Positions 25,397 to 33,273 of a DNA stretch of 53,637 nt are shown piece by piece. The DNA is from DAOUFU01 sp034429275 (GTDB lineage Bacteria > Chloroflexota > Anaerolineae > Aggregatilineales > Aggregatilineaceae). The notes beneath the pieces are model-generated. The model was not told where the DNA came from and did no database searches. It was given only the letters and a program-made list of their open reading frames with translations. A program made the translations under genes and the position numbers. Numbering within the stretch: the stretch's first letter is position 1; every line of letters starts with the position of its first letter. The DNA lies in assembly GCA_034429275.1 (NCBI GenBank), contig DAOUFU010000007.1, forward strand, positions 1 through 53,637, given 5' to 3'.

Positions 25397-25891
25397 CTAC
25401 CACTTGGAAATATCCGGAAAAGGCGGGCGACGCGAACCGGGTGTAGGATCGCGTGGGGCTGGCGGCGGATCGGATGGTGGTTCGGGCGTATCAGGATCAG
25501 GCGGCAGGGTGGGTTCGCCAGGGGAAGGGTCGGAGTCGTCGGAAAGGCGGCTGGTAATCGAAGACCACAATCCACTGCCTGCTCCACGAGGCCGTTTGCG
25601 CCGCAGATTGGCTTTGTACCGCACATCGGGTGGCTCGCCCAGCATGAGCAGCCAGTCACTCCCCGTCATCTCATCCAGAGTTTCAGTCAGGCCATCCGGG
25701 TGATCGAGCTTTTCGGCCAGTGCCTTCTGGGTAATGCCAGAGGATGCCGCTTCTTTGTCGCGGAGCAGCGTGAACATAATCTGGCGCTGTAATGGGGGCA
25801 GATCGGCCATATCCAGCGGCGTTAGCCCGCCGGGATTATTATCGTCTTCATCGCCGGGTTGATCTATCAAGCGATCAAATAAGCCTGACAT
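25397..25891 (-). CDS. Small winged-helix-like protein with N-terminal GLFDRLI motif
   Basis: 164 residues, no named family recognised. The N-terminus reads MSGLFDRLIDQP, almost the same peptide as in the insertion of the cyclase-ATPase encoded next. Residues ~30–100 look like a winged helix-turn-helix (LQRQIMFTLLRDKE, ITQKALAEKL, a turn and a basic strand YKANLRRKRPRG). Then comes GSGLWSSITSRL and a Pro-rich acidic tail. It lies between the MinD-like gene (33 bases upstream) and the cyclase gene (16 bases downstream), so all three are probably cotranscribed. A DNA-binding or adaptor role for the pair is a guess. Confidence 0.7.
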   Translation of the reverse strand: MSGLFDRLIDQPGDEDDNNPGGLTPLDMADLPPLQRQIMFTLLRDKEAASSGITQKALAEKLDHPDGLTETLDEMTGSDWLLMLGEPPDVRYKANLRRKRPRGAGSGLWSSITSRLSDDSDPSPGEPTLPPDPDTPEPPSDPPPAPRDPTPGSRRPPFPDISKW

Positions 25892-25924
25892 AGACGACCT
25901 CACGAGGCGAACTGCCAGTGCCGG

Positions 25925-26701
25925 TTAACCGCCCAACAGTTGATCAACAATCGAGCGAATGGTTTGTGACCAGACGTGATCGGGATGAGTGACCGAGAAA
26001 ATGTTGCGGCTGGCGTTGGCGGCGCCATCTTCGGTGAGCGGCAGCACCCCCAGAACCGGCGCGCCAAAGGCAGCCTCGATCTCGTTCTTGACCTGGCGGA
26101 AGTCGAAGCGAGAAAGCGCCTTGTTGACTACCAGGTTGAGGCTGGCAACTTCCAGTTTGCGCGCGATGTCCACCGTGACCGCTGTGCCCTGCCAGTCCTG
26201 CTCATCGGGGCGAAGAATGACGATCAGCGCGTCGGAAATGGAGAACGACAGGAGCGTTTCTTCGTTGAGGCCGGGGTGAGTATCAATGAACAGATAATCG
26301 AGCGAGAGGGCATCGATCAGGCTGTGGAACCCTTCATTGAGCAGGCTCACATCGTATCCTTCGCGCAGTACGCGCGCGATCTCGCTGGTGCGCATACTGG
26401 AGGGGATCAGCCAGATTCGCGTATCGCGCAGGAAGGCACGCTCTGGGGAATTCGCGCTGGTTTCGTGGATGGGGTAGGCGATTTGCTCAATAGATGCTTT
26501 GCCCCACAAAAAGTCGTTGAGCGCCCTGGTGATAGTGCTCTCATCGAAACCAAACAGCACGTGAATGCCCGGTGAGTTGATGTCGGTATCGACGATGCCG
26601 ACGCGGAAGCCTCGCAGCGCGTACTGGGTTGCGAGATTGGCCGTCAGATTCGACTTGCCCGTACCACCGCGAAATGAATGGATCGATAGGATTTCACCCA
26701 T
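25925..26701 (-). CDS. MinD/ParA-family P-loop ATPase
   Basis: 258 residues. The deviant Walker A is F10-R11-GGTGKS17, with arginine in place of the usual signature lysine. DTDINSPG (switch-like segment, 38–45), the Walker B-like YLFIDTHPGLNEE and VNKALSRFD are further family marks. MinD/ParA ATPases dimerise on ATP and position cargo or assemble on membranes or DNA. No C-terminal amphipathic helix is obvious. The start at 26701 is chosen for the GAGGAAAG eight bases upstream; 14 codons earlier another ATG lacks one. It is first in an operon with the small winged-helix protein and the cyclase-ATPase, so it may provide nucleotide-dependent localisation for them. Confidence 0.88.
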   Translation of the reverse strand: MGEILSIHSFRGGTGKSNLTANLATQYALRGFRVGIVDTDINSPGIHVLFGFDESTITRALNDFLWGKASIEQIAYPIHETSANSPERAFLRDTRIWLIPSSMRTSEIARVLREGYDVSLLNEGFHSLIDALSLDYLFIDTHPGLNEETLLSFSISDALIVILRPDEQDWQGTAVTVDIARKLEVASLNLVVNKALSRFDFRQVKNEIEAAFGAPVLGVLPLTEDGAANASRNIFSVTHPDHVWSQTIRSIVDQLLGG

Positions 26702-26891
26702 GTAACTTTCCTCCATGAACGGGTGAAGCGACCATTGGAGCACTTCCGCTCACACTCAACGGTCTGCGAAAAGTCTGTTGTAAGACGCCAGAATGACGGT
26801 GGATGACAGCGAGCACGGCCCACCCTGAGCGCTATGTACTGTGGGCGCAGCGCGCATCAACCGACAGGAATCACGCCTCAGGTCTTTGTCC

Positions 26892-26919
26892 TCTATAGTA
26901 ACAAAGAAGCGCGTATCAA
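26892..26919 (-). promoter_or_regulatory. Possible promoter for the MinD–winged helix–cyclase operon
   Basis: On the minus strand TTGATA (26914–26919), 16 bases, TATAGA (26892–26897). The leader would be about 185 bases. Confidence 0.35.
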
Positions 26920-26978
26920 GAAAGCTGTCCGGCGGCTCAATCGGCGGTGCAAGGAATACGCGCCGCCTGCATCGACTC

Positions 26979-27006
26979 TTGTTGTCAGCGGCAAGCCGGG
27001 TAAAAT
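26979..27006 (+). promoter_or_regulatory. Possible promoter for the glycosyltransferase–HAD–kinase operon
   Basis: TTGTTG (26979–26984), 16 bases, TAAAAT (27001–27006), ending 38 bases before the ATG at 27045. Confidence 0.4.
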
Positions 27007-27044
27007 TCATGCGGATGAGGATCGGGCGGGGATGAGGCGGTGCG

Positions 27045-28166
27045 ATGCGGGTTTTGATGCTGTCTAAAGCGTGCGTGGTTGGTGCCTATCAGCGAAAGCT
27101 CGAAGAAATGGCACGCCAGCCGGATATTGAGCTGCGGGTCCTGGTGCCGCCTAGCTGGCGCGATGTTCGCGGTGTGTTGCGCCTGGAACGAGCTTTTGTA
27201 GAAGGGTACGATTTGCGCGAGACACCGATCCGGTTCAACGGCAGCTTTCATCTGCACTATTACCCCGCGTTTGGCCGTGAAGCGCGCGAATTTGACCCCG
27301 ATGTGATCCATATCGACGAAGAACCGTATAATCTGGCCACCTGGCACGCGCTGTGGCAGGCGCGTCGATTGCGCGCGAAGACCCTGTTTTTCTCGTGGCA
27401 GAACATCAACCGCCGTTATCCCTGGGTGGTGCGCCTGGGGGAACGTTGGGCGCTGCGCCAGGTAGACTTTGCCCTGATGGGCACGGAGAGCGCTGCCCAG
27501 GTGTGGCGCGAGAAGGGGTATCGTGGTGAGTATGCCGTGATCCCCCAGTTTGGCGTCGATCCGGCGATATTTTCCCCTGCGGAACATCCGCGCCCTGATG
27601 GGCCATTTACCGTGGGATTTGTCGGACGGTTGGTCGAAGAAAAGGGCGGCGCAGACCTGCTTCACGCCCTGGCCCAGGTTGAAGGCGACTGGCGGCTGGC
27701 GATTGTGGGCGATGGCCCGCACAAAGTCACGTTGCAAGCGTTGGCAAAGCGGTTGGGTATCGAGGCGCGTGTGAGCTTCGATTCACTGCCTTCAACGGAA
27801 ATGCCCAGGTTTTATCGTGGACTGGATGTCCTGGTCGTGCCTTCGCGCACTCGCCCAAACTGGAAAGAGCAATTCGGGCGGGTGATCATCGAGGCGATGG
27901 CGTGCGGCGTGCCGGTGATCGGCTCAGACAGCGGGGCCATTCCCGGCGTGATCGGAAATGCGGGGCTTGTCGTCCCGGAGGGTGATGTGACTGCGCTGGC
28001 CGGTCATCTGCGCACCTTGATGCAGTCGGCAGAGGTGCGGCTCACCTGGGGGATGCGAGGCCGCGAACGAGTGCTGGCTCATTTTACCCAGGCGGCAGTA
28101 GCGGCTCAGACGGTGGCCGCCTATCGCCGGATGATGACCGGCGGCAATGATGTAATGATGTTGTGA
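27045..28166 (+). CDS. GT4-family glycosyltransferase
   Basis: 373 residues with a GT-B fold. N-terminal acceptor domain: MRVLMLSKACVVGAYQRKLEEMA, then DVIHIDEEPYNLATW. C-terminal donor domain: VGFVGRLVEEKGGADLL (about 189–205), a GDGPHK loop and the E-x7-E pair E275 and E283 in KEQFGRVIIEAMACG. Substrates cannot be read. GAGG precedes the ATG by about seven bases. It heads a plus-strand run with a HAD hydrolase 21 bases on and a shikimate-kinase-like P-loop protein overlapping that one. Confidence 0.88.
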   Translation: MRVLMLSKACVVGAYQRKLEEMARQPDIELRVLVPPSWRDVRGVLRLERAFVEGYDLRETPIRFNGSFHLHYYPAFGREAREFDPDVIHIDEEPYNLATWHALWQARRLRAKTLFFSWQNINRRYPWVVRLGERWALRQVDFALMGTESAAQVWREKGYRGEYAVIPQFGVDPAIFSPAEHPRPDGPFTVGFVGRLVEEKGGADLLHALAQVEGDWRLAIVGDGPHKVTLQALAKRLGIEARVSFDSLPSTEMPRFYRGLDVLVVPSRTRPNWKEQFGRVIIEAMACGVPVIGSDSGAIPGVIGNAGLVVPEGDVTALAGHLRTLMQSAEVRLTWGMRGRERVLAHFTQAAVAAQTVAAYRRMMTGGNDVMML

Positions 28167-28187
28167 ATGATCGGTAGGTGAAACTCT

Positions 28188-28970
28188 ATGCTGAAGGCTG
28201 TCTTGTTTGACCTGGACAACACCTTGATCGATTGGGATGCTACCGAATCATGGCAAGAGTTCGGACTGCGGCGCATGACCGAACTTCGCGACTTGATTCA
28301 TGCCCAGATGTTTCCCCTTCCTCATCTGGATGCGTTCACCATGTTCACCACATTTGTCCAGGAAATGGACCAGGCCTGGAGCACCAGCAGCGACACGCTG
28401 ATCGCGCCCGATTTTAAACGGGCATTAGCAGCGACGCTGAGCGCACACGATATCCCGGTTGATCGGCTTGATCTGGATGTGCTGATGCGGGCTTATCGGT
28501 GGGGATTGGTCGAGGGTGAGCGGCTGTATCCTGATGTATTGGAAGTACTGCCGGTTCTGCGCGCGCGTGGAATCGAGCTGGGGATTGTGACCAATGCGTC
28601 CCAATCCATGCGCTACCGCGACCATGAACTGCACGAACTGGAAATAGTGGATTTTTTCCCGCGTTGCCGAATAGCGGCAGTAGATGTCGGCGTGATCAAA
28701 CCTCACCCCGCGATCTTTGAGTACGCTCTGAACTTGCTGCGAATTGGCCCTCACGAGGCCGTGTTTGTGGGCGATAACCTGCTGGCCGACATCAAAGGGG
28801 CGCAGGGTGCGGGAATGTATGCTGTCTGGCGCAGGGGGCCGGACGCCGAAAAACAATTGGCTGAGCATGACGGTCGCATCGTGCCGGATGGGACGATCTA
28901 TACGCTGCACGACCTGCTGCCCTTGCTCGACGGTTGGTTCCCCGGCTGGCGGAATGGGGCGATGTCATGA
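28188..28970 (+). CDS. HAD-superfamily hydrolase
   Basis: 260 residues. HAD motifs: D8-L-D10-NTLID (nucleophile and acid), motif II as IVTNAS, motif III lysine in VIKPHP and motif IV in VFVGDNLLADIKGAQGAG. A helical cap lies between motifs I and II (about 20–115), a subclass C1 layout as in phosphoglycolate phosphatase-like and YjjG-like enzymes. It probably removes phosphate from a small metabolite. The stop overlaps the next start (ATGA), suggesting translational coupling. Confidence 0.9.
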   Translation: MLKAVLFDLDNTLIDWDATESWQEFGLRRMTELRDLIHAQMFPLPHLDAFTMFTTFVQEMDQAWSTSSDTLIAPDFKRALAATLSAHDIPVDRLDLDVLMRAYRWGLVEGERLYPDVLEVLPVLRARGIELGIVTNASQSMRYRDHELHELEIVDFFPRCRIAAVDVGVIKPHPAIFEYALNLLRIGPHEAVFVGDNLLADIKGAQGAGMYAVWRRGPDAEKQLAEHDGRIVPDGTIYTLHDLLPLLDGWFPGWRNGAMS

Positions 28971-29503
28971 CGCTGTATGAGAGCGCGCCATACCTGAACC
29001 TGATCCTGACGGGGCCGATGGGGGTTGGCAAAACGACGGTTGGCCGGGCGGTAGCGCGCCGCCTGATGGCCGAAGAATACGACGTGGACACCGAGATCAT
29101 GAAGCGGGAAGGCCAAACTGCCGACGAAATACGGCAGTTATTTGGCGAAGCGCGGCTCAAAACGCTGCAAGCGGAAGCGATCCGTGAGCTGACACTGCGG
29201 CGTCATTCGGTGATCATCGTCAGCGGCCCGGCGATGCTCGATGACGCCAACCGCCAACGCCTGGCCGATTCCGGCGTGATTCTGTGCCTGACGTGCACAC
29301 TCAATGAGATTCTGCGGCGGATGCATGTGGCGCATGGGGCATGGTTTCATAACCCGGCACATCGAGGTGCGGTATTGAGTCAGCTCAAACGTGAACTGCG
29401 CGTTGCCAGCCTGGATTTACCCCGGCTGGATACCTCGATGCTGTCGATTGAGGATACTACGGCAGCAGTGATCAGCTTCTGGCAGGAAAACGCGGCCATC
29501 TAG
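28967..29503 (+). CDS. Shikimate-kinase-like P-loop kinase
   Basis: 178 residues. The Walker A loop GPMGVGKTT (16–24) and V-D-T-E-I region match the shikimate kinase fold, and FGEARLKTLQAEAIREL matches the F-x-E…F-R…E segment in part. However, the Gly-Gly-Gly of the shikimate-binding loop reads SGPAML, and the expected RxxLY lid is not clear, so it may phosphorylate another substrate. It overlaps the HAD gene by four bases; a kinase and phosphatase coupled in this way could act on related metabolites. No aro genes are near. Confidence 0.7.
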   Translation: MTLYESAPYLNLILTGPMGVGKTTVGRAVARRLMAEEYDVDTEIMKREGQTADEIRQLFGEARLKTLQAEAIRELTLRRHSVIIVSGPAMLDDANRQRLADSGVILCLTCTLNEILRRMHVAHGAWFHNPAHRGAVLSQLKRELRVASLDLPRLDTSMLSIEDTTAAVISFWQENAAI

Positions 29504-29510
29504 CCGTACT

Positions 29511-30362
29511 CTACAGCGGGCCGGAGTGCTGACCCTGACCCGGATAGATAGCATAACTGGAGCCGTTTGGTCCGATGAACATTGCGCCGCCCTCGAAATC
29601 TTGCCAGAAGCTGCTGTAAGGGACTTCAGGCTGGATGCCCCATCCCAGCGCATCACGCACTGCCGCATTGGAGCGCCATGCCAACCCAAAACCACGCACC
29701 GGCTGCAGCAGCCCTCCCGGCGGCGAAAACGCGGGATCGTCGGCGGGCATCCCTTCGTTCCAGCCATCTGCCATCTGCCAGAGCTGGTTGTTCGATGCGA
29801 GAGCGTAGATCTGGCGGGTATCACGCCAGATCATGAAGCCACGCTCGAAGGACTGCCCGACCAACTGGAGCGAGGCCCCGCCGTTGATCGGACAGCCGAG
29901 AGCTTGCTGGACGGTGGGATGATTGTTGTAGGCGGTGGCAAATGATCCGGCGACTGGCTGGCCGCACGACCCGCCGAGGGATGGACTCGCCGCGCCGCTG
30001 CTCACCAGACCGCTCGCCCCGAATGGGTTGACGACGTAGGGGGCAAGGGTGGGCGCGGGCTGGCCATCTTCGCTGTTCAGGTCGCCCAGGAAAATGCCCA
30101 CATAAGGCGTCATGGTCGGTGTGGGCTGAGGGCGACCGGGAGTCGGAGTGGGCTGGGCGATGCTGATCGCTGGTTCGGCTCCCAGAATGACTTCGGTGGG
30201 CGTGGGCGTCAGAACGATGGTGGCGATCTGCTTGGCCATCGACTCGAATCCACCCAACAAAGGCGGATCGGCAGGCGGGGGCGCATCATCCTCGCCGCAC
30301 GCCGCCAGCACGACGATCAGCGCCAGCGCAATCGTGACACCCCCAAAAAATCGCCGCATCAT
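29511..30362 (-). CDS. Lipoprotein with Pro/Thr linker and two repeat units, function unknown
   Basis: 283 residues. The signal peptide ends in the lipobox L-A-A-C21, so it should be lipid-anchored outside the membrane. A Pro/Thr-rich linker (about 50–115) follows. The C-terminal half has two related units: HPTVQQALGCPI…GQSFERGFMIW…IYAL and NAAVRDALGWGI…WQDFEGGAMFI…YAI, each with a W/F-rich strand pair. They recall LGFP-type wall-binding repeats but I do not claim that family. The start is two bases after the stop of the Nudix gene, so the two are probably cotranscribed. It converges on the shikimate-kinase-like gene with only seven bases between. Confidence 0.75.
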   Translation of the reverse strand: MMRRFFGGVTIALALIVVLAACGEDDAPPPADPPLLGGFESMAKQIATIVLTPTPTEVILGAEPAISIAQPTPTPGRPQPTPTMTPYVGIFLGDLNSEDGQPAPTLAPYVVNPFGASGLVSSGAASPSLGGSCGQPVAGSFATAYNNHPTVQQALGCPINGGASLQLVGQSFERGFMIWRDTRQIYALASNNQLWQMADGWNEGMPADDPAFSPPGGLLQPVRGFGLAWRSNAAVRDALGWGIQPEVPYSSFWQDFEGGAMFIGPNGSSYAIYPGQGQHSGPL

Positions 30363-30364
30363 GT

Positions 30365-30922
30365 TTACTCCATTATTCCAGTGCGTAGCACCGACTCGCT
30401 GAGCAAGATTGCCAGCGCGCTTGGGCCATCCTTGATCAGGCCGGTGCGGGCCATGCGCACCCCTTTTTCCAGCGGCACCTGGACAAGCTCCATGATCTCA
30501 GTTGGTTCGCGGGCAGGCGGACCAAGCTTGACTCCAAGTGCCGCGAAAACGTGCGCTTGTTCAGTGCCGATGCCGTTCATCGTGAAGAATGTGTTCACCG
30601 GCACGATTCGTGCCGCCGTGCCGCCGATCTCTTCATGAAGCTCACGGACTGCCATCTCCTGAGGGCTGAACCCCGGCTCGATGTTCCCCGCGGGCACTTC
30701 CAGGCACCATTGATCAATCGGGTAGCGGTATTGGTTGACCAGCACGAGGTGACCGTCGGCGGTGAGCGGGACGACCCAGATCGCACCCGGCGACTCGATC
30801 ACGGTATAGACAAAATCGGCTATATCGGCGCCACTCAGGTGATCCTGGCGCACATTATACCAGCGGCTTTGCCACAGATACTGGCTCGATAGAACGGTGA
30901 AAGGGCGATCACACGTGGACAC
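30365..30922 (-). CDS. Nudix hydrolase (ADP-ribose pyrophosphatase-like)
   Basis: About 185 residues. The ADP-ribose pyrophosphatase style is clear: WVVPLTADGHLVLVNQYRYP, a PAGNIEPG lead, then REL-HEE-IGG, the core of the Nudix box that binds Mg. The first glutamate of the box (G-x5-E) is replaced by phenylalanine (PGFSPQE), while the key RE-x2-EE residues remain. Two GTG starts compete: AGGAG is two bases from GTG 30928 and eight from GTG 30922, so I choose the latter. It leads a two-gene operon with the lipoprotein. Confidence 0.88.
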   Translation of the reverse strand: MSTCDRPFTVLSSQYLWQSRWYNVRQDHLSGADIADFVYTVIESPGAIWVVPLTADGHLVLVNQYRYPIDQWCLEVPAGNIEPGFSPQEMAVRELHEEIGGTAARIVPVNTFFTMNGIGTEQAHVFAALGVKLGPPAREPTEIMELVQVPLEKGVRMARTGLIKDGPSALAILLSESVLRTGIME

Positions 30923-31028
30923 AGCCACTGCTCCTGACTGGATCGAATGCTAGAAACGCCCGCCATTGTAAGGGGGAATGCCACTTTTTGCCACTTGCAG
31001 CGATGACAGTAGACAGCGAGGCGGATGG

Positions 31029-31058
31029 TTTTCAGGATTCCGACCTCTGCGATATAAT
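31029..31058 (+). promoter_or_regulatory. Promoter for gatC
   Basis: TATAAT at 31053–31058 with a partial −35 TTTTCA (31029–31034), 18-base spacer. The GTG start of gatC follows at 31094 with GGAG at 31082–31085. Confidence 0.55.
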
Positions 31059-31093
31059 GCTGCGAACGACCTGCGATTCCTGGAGTTGAACCT

Positions 31094-31381
31094 GTGAAGA
31101 TCGATCGCGCGACTGTGGAACACATCGCAGAACTGGCCAAACTGGCCCTTACGGATGATGAAATCACCCTGTACGCCGGGCAGCTTTCGGATATTCTGGA
31201 CTATGCGGAGATGCTGCAAGCGTTGGACACAGAGTCAATTTCGCCGATGGCTTCGGTGCTGCCGCTGACTAATGTGTTGCGGCCCGATGTCGCGCAGCCC
31301 TCGCTGCCGCGTGAGGTGGCACTGGCAAATGCTGCGGACTCGGCGGAAGGTCAGTTCCGTGTAGAGGCCGTGTTGGAATAA
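31094..31381 (+). CDS. gatC: Aspartyl/glutamyl-tRNA amidotransferase subunit C
   Basis: 95 residues, the usual size. The start KIDRATVEHIAELAKLALTDDE, then SDILDYAEMLQALDTESI and PTSHVLP-like MASVLPLTNVLRPD are the GatC signature. It wraps GatA and GatB in the amidotransferase that turns mischarged Glu-tRNAGln or Asp-tRNAAsn into the right form. Starts with GTG. gatA is not in the window, and gatB is alone at 45261, so the three subunits are not in one operon here. Confidence 0.95.
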   Translation: MKIDRATVEHIAELAKLALTDDEITLYAGQLSDILDYAEMLQALDTESISPMASVLPLTNVLRPDVAQPSLPREVALANAADSAEGQFRVEAVLE

Positions 31382-31421
31382 CCGGCCCGAAATATGCGAC
31401 CTGGTGGTCAACAAAAGGGGA

Positions 31422-32369
31422 ATGACAGTGAGTGCGGAAAAACCCGGTAGCCGTGTGCTCGTCATTGAGGCAGATGACCTGCTGCGCGAACGGCTGCGCG
31501 CGCATTTTACGGATGAAGGCTACCAGGTGGTGGCCGTAGGGGCAGGGCAGGAAGGCCTTCAACAGGCGCAGACCCACAACCCCAGCATCATTTTGCTGGC
31601 CCTGGGGCTGCCGGATATTCCAGGACAGCAGGTGTTTCACCAGATTCACCGCCAGGCGCGTACCGCACATATCCCAGTGATGGTGCTGGCCGGTCGTGAT
31701 GAGGCGTCCGCACACAAAGCGCTGCTGGAAGAGGGCGCATATGATGTCATCGAAAAACCGATTGACATGGATATTCTGGCCCTGCGCGTCCGAAACGCGC
31801 TGCGCCGCGCTGAGCGCGAAGGGCTGACCGAATCGCGCACAGGGCTGCCCACCGGGCGCGTGCTCGAAGAACAACTGGCGGCGCTGGCCGGACAGACCGG
31901 ATGGGCACGCCTCGACCTGACACTCACCGAGTTTGGCACATTCCGCGATCAGTATGGTTTTGTGACGGCCAATGAGGCGCTGCGCTTCGCGGGAGGGCTG
32001 ATCCTGCAAACGGTTAACGAGTTTGGCACTCCCCAGGATTTTGTGGGACATCGCGCCAATACTGAGCCGTTTGTGATCATCACCACTCATGCGTGCGGTC
32101 CCCAGGTGCGCGATCAACTTGTCCAGCGTCTGACTGGTGAACTGCGCTCCTTCTACAATTTTGTTGAGCGTGAACAGGGGTATGTCGTGGTGGATGATGG
32201 GGCGGGCGGAAAAACTCAACGCCCGCTGATGTCGGTGCAGGTTACACTGGTGCAGGCAACACCCGATCCCGGTGCGCCTGCGCCGGATGCTTCGGCGGCG
32301 AGTTCACCGGCGGATGACCAGAGCAGCCCTTCCGGCAGCGATTCGAGCACCTCGGCGTTTGAGTGGTAA
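31422..32369 (+). CDS. Pseudo-receiver and degenerate GGDEF-domain protein
   Basis: 315 residues. The receiver fold (~10–130) keeps D18-D19 and K112 (EKP), but the phosphoacceptor position is A60 (LLALGLPDIPG) and the conserved Thr/Ser is A90 (VMVLAGRDE). Residues ~137–265 follow a GGDEF layout: SRTGLPTGRVLEEQL, DLTLTEFGTFRDQYGF, and R-A-N-T-E-P-F (211–217) where RxGGDEF is expected, so cyclase activity is not expected. The Ser/Pro-rich tail is disordered-looking. It probably works by binding partners rather than by phosphorylation or c-di-GMP synthesis. GTG 31428, with AGGGGA ahead of it, could be the true start. It follows gatC by 40 bases. Confidence 0.8.
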   Translation: MTVSAEKPGSRVLVIEADDLLRERLRAHFTDEGYQVVAVGAGQEGLQQAQTHNPSIILLALGLPDIPGQQVFHQIHRQARTAHIPVMVLAGRDEASAHKALLEEGAYDVIEKPIDMDILALRVRNALRRAEREGLTESRTGLPTGRVLEEQLAALAGQTGWARLDLTLTEFGTFRDQYGFVTANEALRFAGGLILQTVNEFGTPQDFVGHRANTEPFVIITTHACGPQVRDQLVQRLTGELRSFYNFVEREQGYVVVDDGAGGKTQRPLMSVQVTLVQATPDPGAPAPDASAASSPADDQSSPSGSDSSTSAFEW

Positions 32370-32402
32370 GGCATCAAACATCGCTTCGTTGGGGATAATG
32401 AC

Positions 32403-32436
32403 AAACGGTCAGGCGGCAGTCTGACCGTTTGATTTT
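32403..32436 (+). terminator. Intrinsic terminator after the pseudo-receiver gene
   Basis: Stem AAACGGTCAG (32403–32412) and CTGACCGTTT (32421–32430), loop of eight, then GATTTT. It separates this gene from the converging pyrH. Confidence 0.8.
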
Positions 32437-32462
32437 GTTGCTGGCGGGTAGTGGTTGCGTTG

Positions 32463-33200
32463 TTAACCGGCGTTGACTCGTGTGCCGACCGGCTTGCCCA
32501 GCACGGCATCCAGCAGGCTGTGTTCTTCCCAGATGTTGAGGACAATCAGCGGCATTTTGTTGTCCATGCACAGCGTGATGGCGGTCAAATCCATGACGCG
32601 CAGCCGGGAATCGAGCGCTTCGCTATAAGTCAGGTGATCGTAGCGTCGGGCATTGGGGTTTTTCTTAGGATCGTCAGTGTAGATGCCGTCTACCTGCGTG
32701 CCCTTGATGATCACATCTGCGTTGGTATCCATCGCGCGCAGAACCGCCGCGGTATCTGTGGTGAAGAAGGGATTGCCGGTGCCCCCGGCCATGATGACGA
32801 CGCGGCCTTTTTCCATGTGGCGGATGGCGCGCAGGCGGATGTATGGCTCGGCGACCTGGTTCATGCTGATGGCGGTTTGGACGCGGGTAGGCACGCCGGC
32901 ACGTTCGAGGGCATCCTGCAACGCCAGGCCGTTCATCACGGTGGCGATCATGCCCATATAGTCGGCGACGGCCTGTTCCATGCCGCGATCGACTCCGCGT
33001 TGGCCGCGCCACAGGTTCCCCGCGCCGATGACGACTCCGACCTGGACGCCCAGGTCGTGGACCGATTTGATTTTGGCAGCGATGATGGCAGCTTGTTCGG
33101 GATCGATGCCAAACCCATCTGGGCCGGCCAGGGCTTCGCCGCTCAGTTTGAGGACGATTCGGCGAAATTGGGCAGTGGGCTGTTCATTCGTCTGGGTCAT
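32463..33200 (-). CDS. pyrH: UMP kinase
   Basis: 245 residues of the amino-acid-kinase fold, making UDP from UMP and ATP in the cytoplasm. Family marks: RRIVLKLSGEAL (13–24), GVVIGAGNLWRG (about 57–68), MAGGTGNPFFTTDTAA and MDNKMPLIVLNI near the C-terminus. It lies downstream of rpsB-tsf as in many bacteria but is separated by a terminator. The usual next gene frr is absent; the downstream neighbour converges instead. A GAGGTG just before the ATG is the likely ribosome binding site. Confidence 0.96.
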   Translation of the reverse strand: MTQTNEQPTAQFRRIVLKLSGEALAGPDGFGIDPEQAAIIAAKIKSVHDLGVQVGVVIGAGNLWRGQRGVDRGMEQAVADYMGMIATVMNGLALQDALERAGVPTRVQTAISMNQVAEPYIRLRAIRHMEKGRVVIMAGGTGNPFFTTDTAAVLRAMDTNADVIIKGTQVDGIYTDDPKKNPNARRYDHLTYSEALDSRLRVMDLTAITLCMDNKMPLIVLNIWEEHSLLDAVLGKPVGTRVNAG

Positions 33201-33222
33201 ATCACCTCATCATGCAGCAGGC

Positions 33223-33255
33223 AAAAAAAGGGGATTAGGTGCTGCCCTAATCCCC
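33223..33255 (-). terminator. Intrinsic terminator of rpsB-tsf
   Basis: Read on the minus strand: GGGGATTAGG, loop GCAGCA, CCTAATCCCC and then seven T. It sits between tsf and pyrH, so pyrH depends on readthrough or its own promoter. Confidence 0.9.
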
Positions 33256-33273
33256 ATAAACCTCACGATGGGC

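Larger units (their letters stand above)
26702..27044. other. Divergent intergenic region between MinD-like and glycosyltransferase genes
   Basis: 343 bases. A short plus-strand ORF (26834–27067) has no ribosome binding site and runs into the next gene out of frame, so I do not call it. Two promoter-like pairs face outward (see 26892–26919 and 26979–27006). Confidence 0.6.

Noticed and set aside
26834..27067. 77-codon open frame upstream of the glycosyltransferase
   Set aside because: No ribosome binding site, basic low-quality sequence and overlap with the next gene in another frame.
31094..31381. A complete gatCAB operon
   Set aside because: gatC stands alone and gatB is 14 kb away; no gatA is present in the window.
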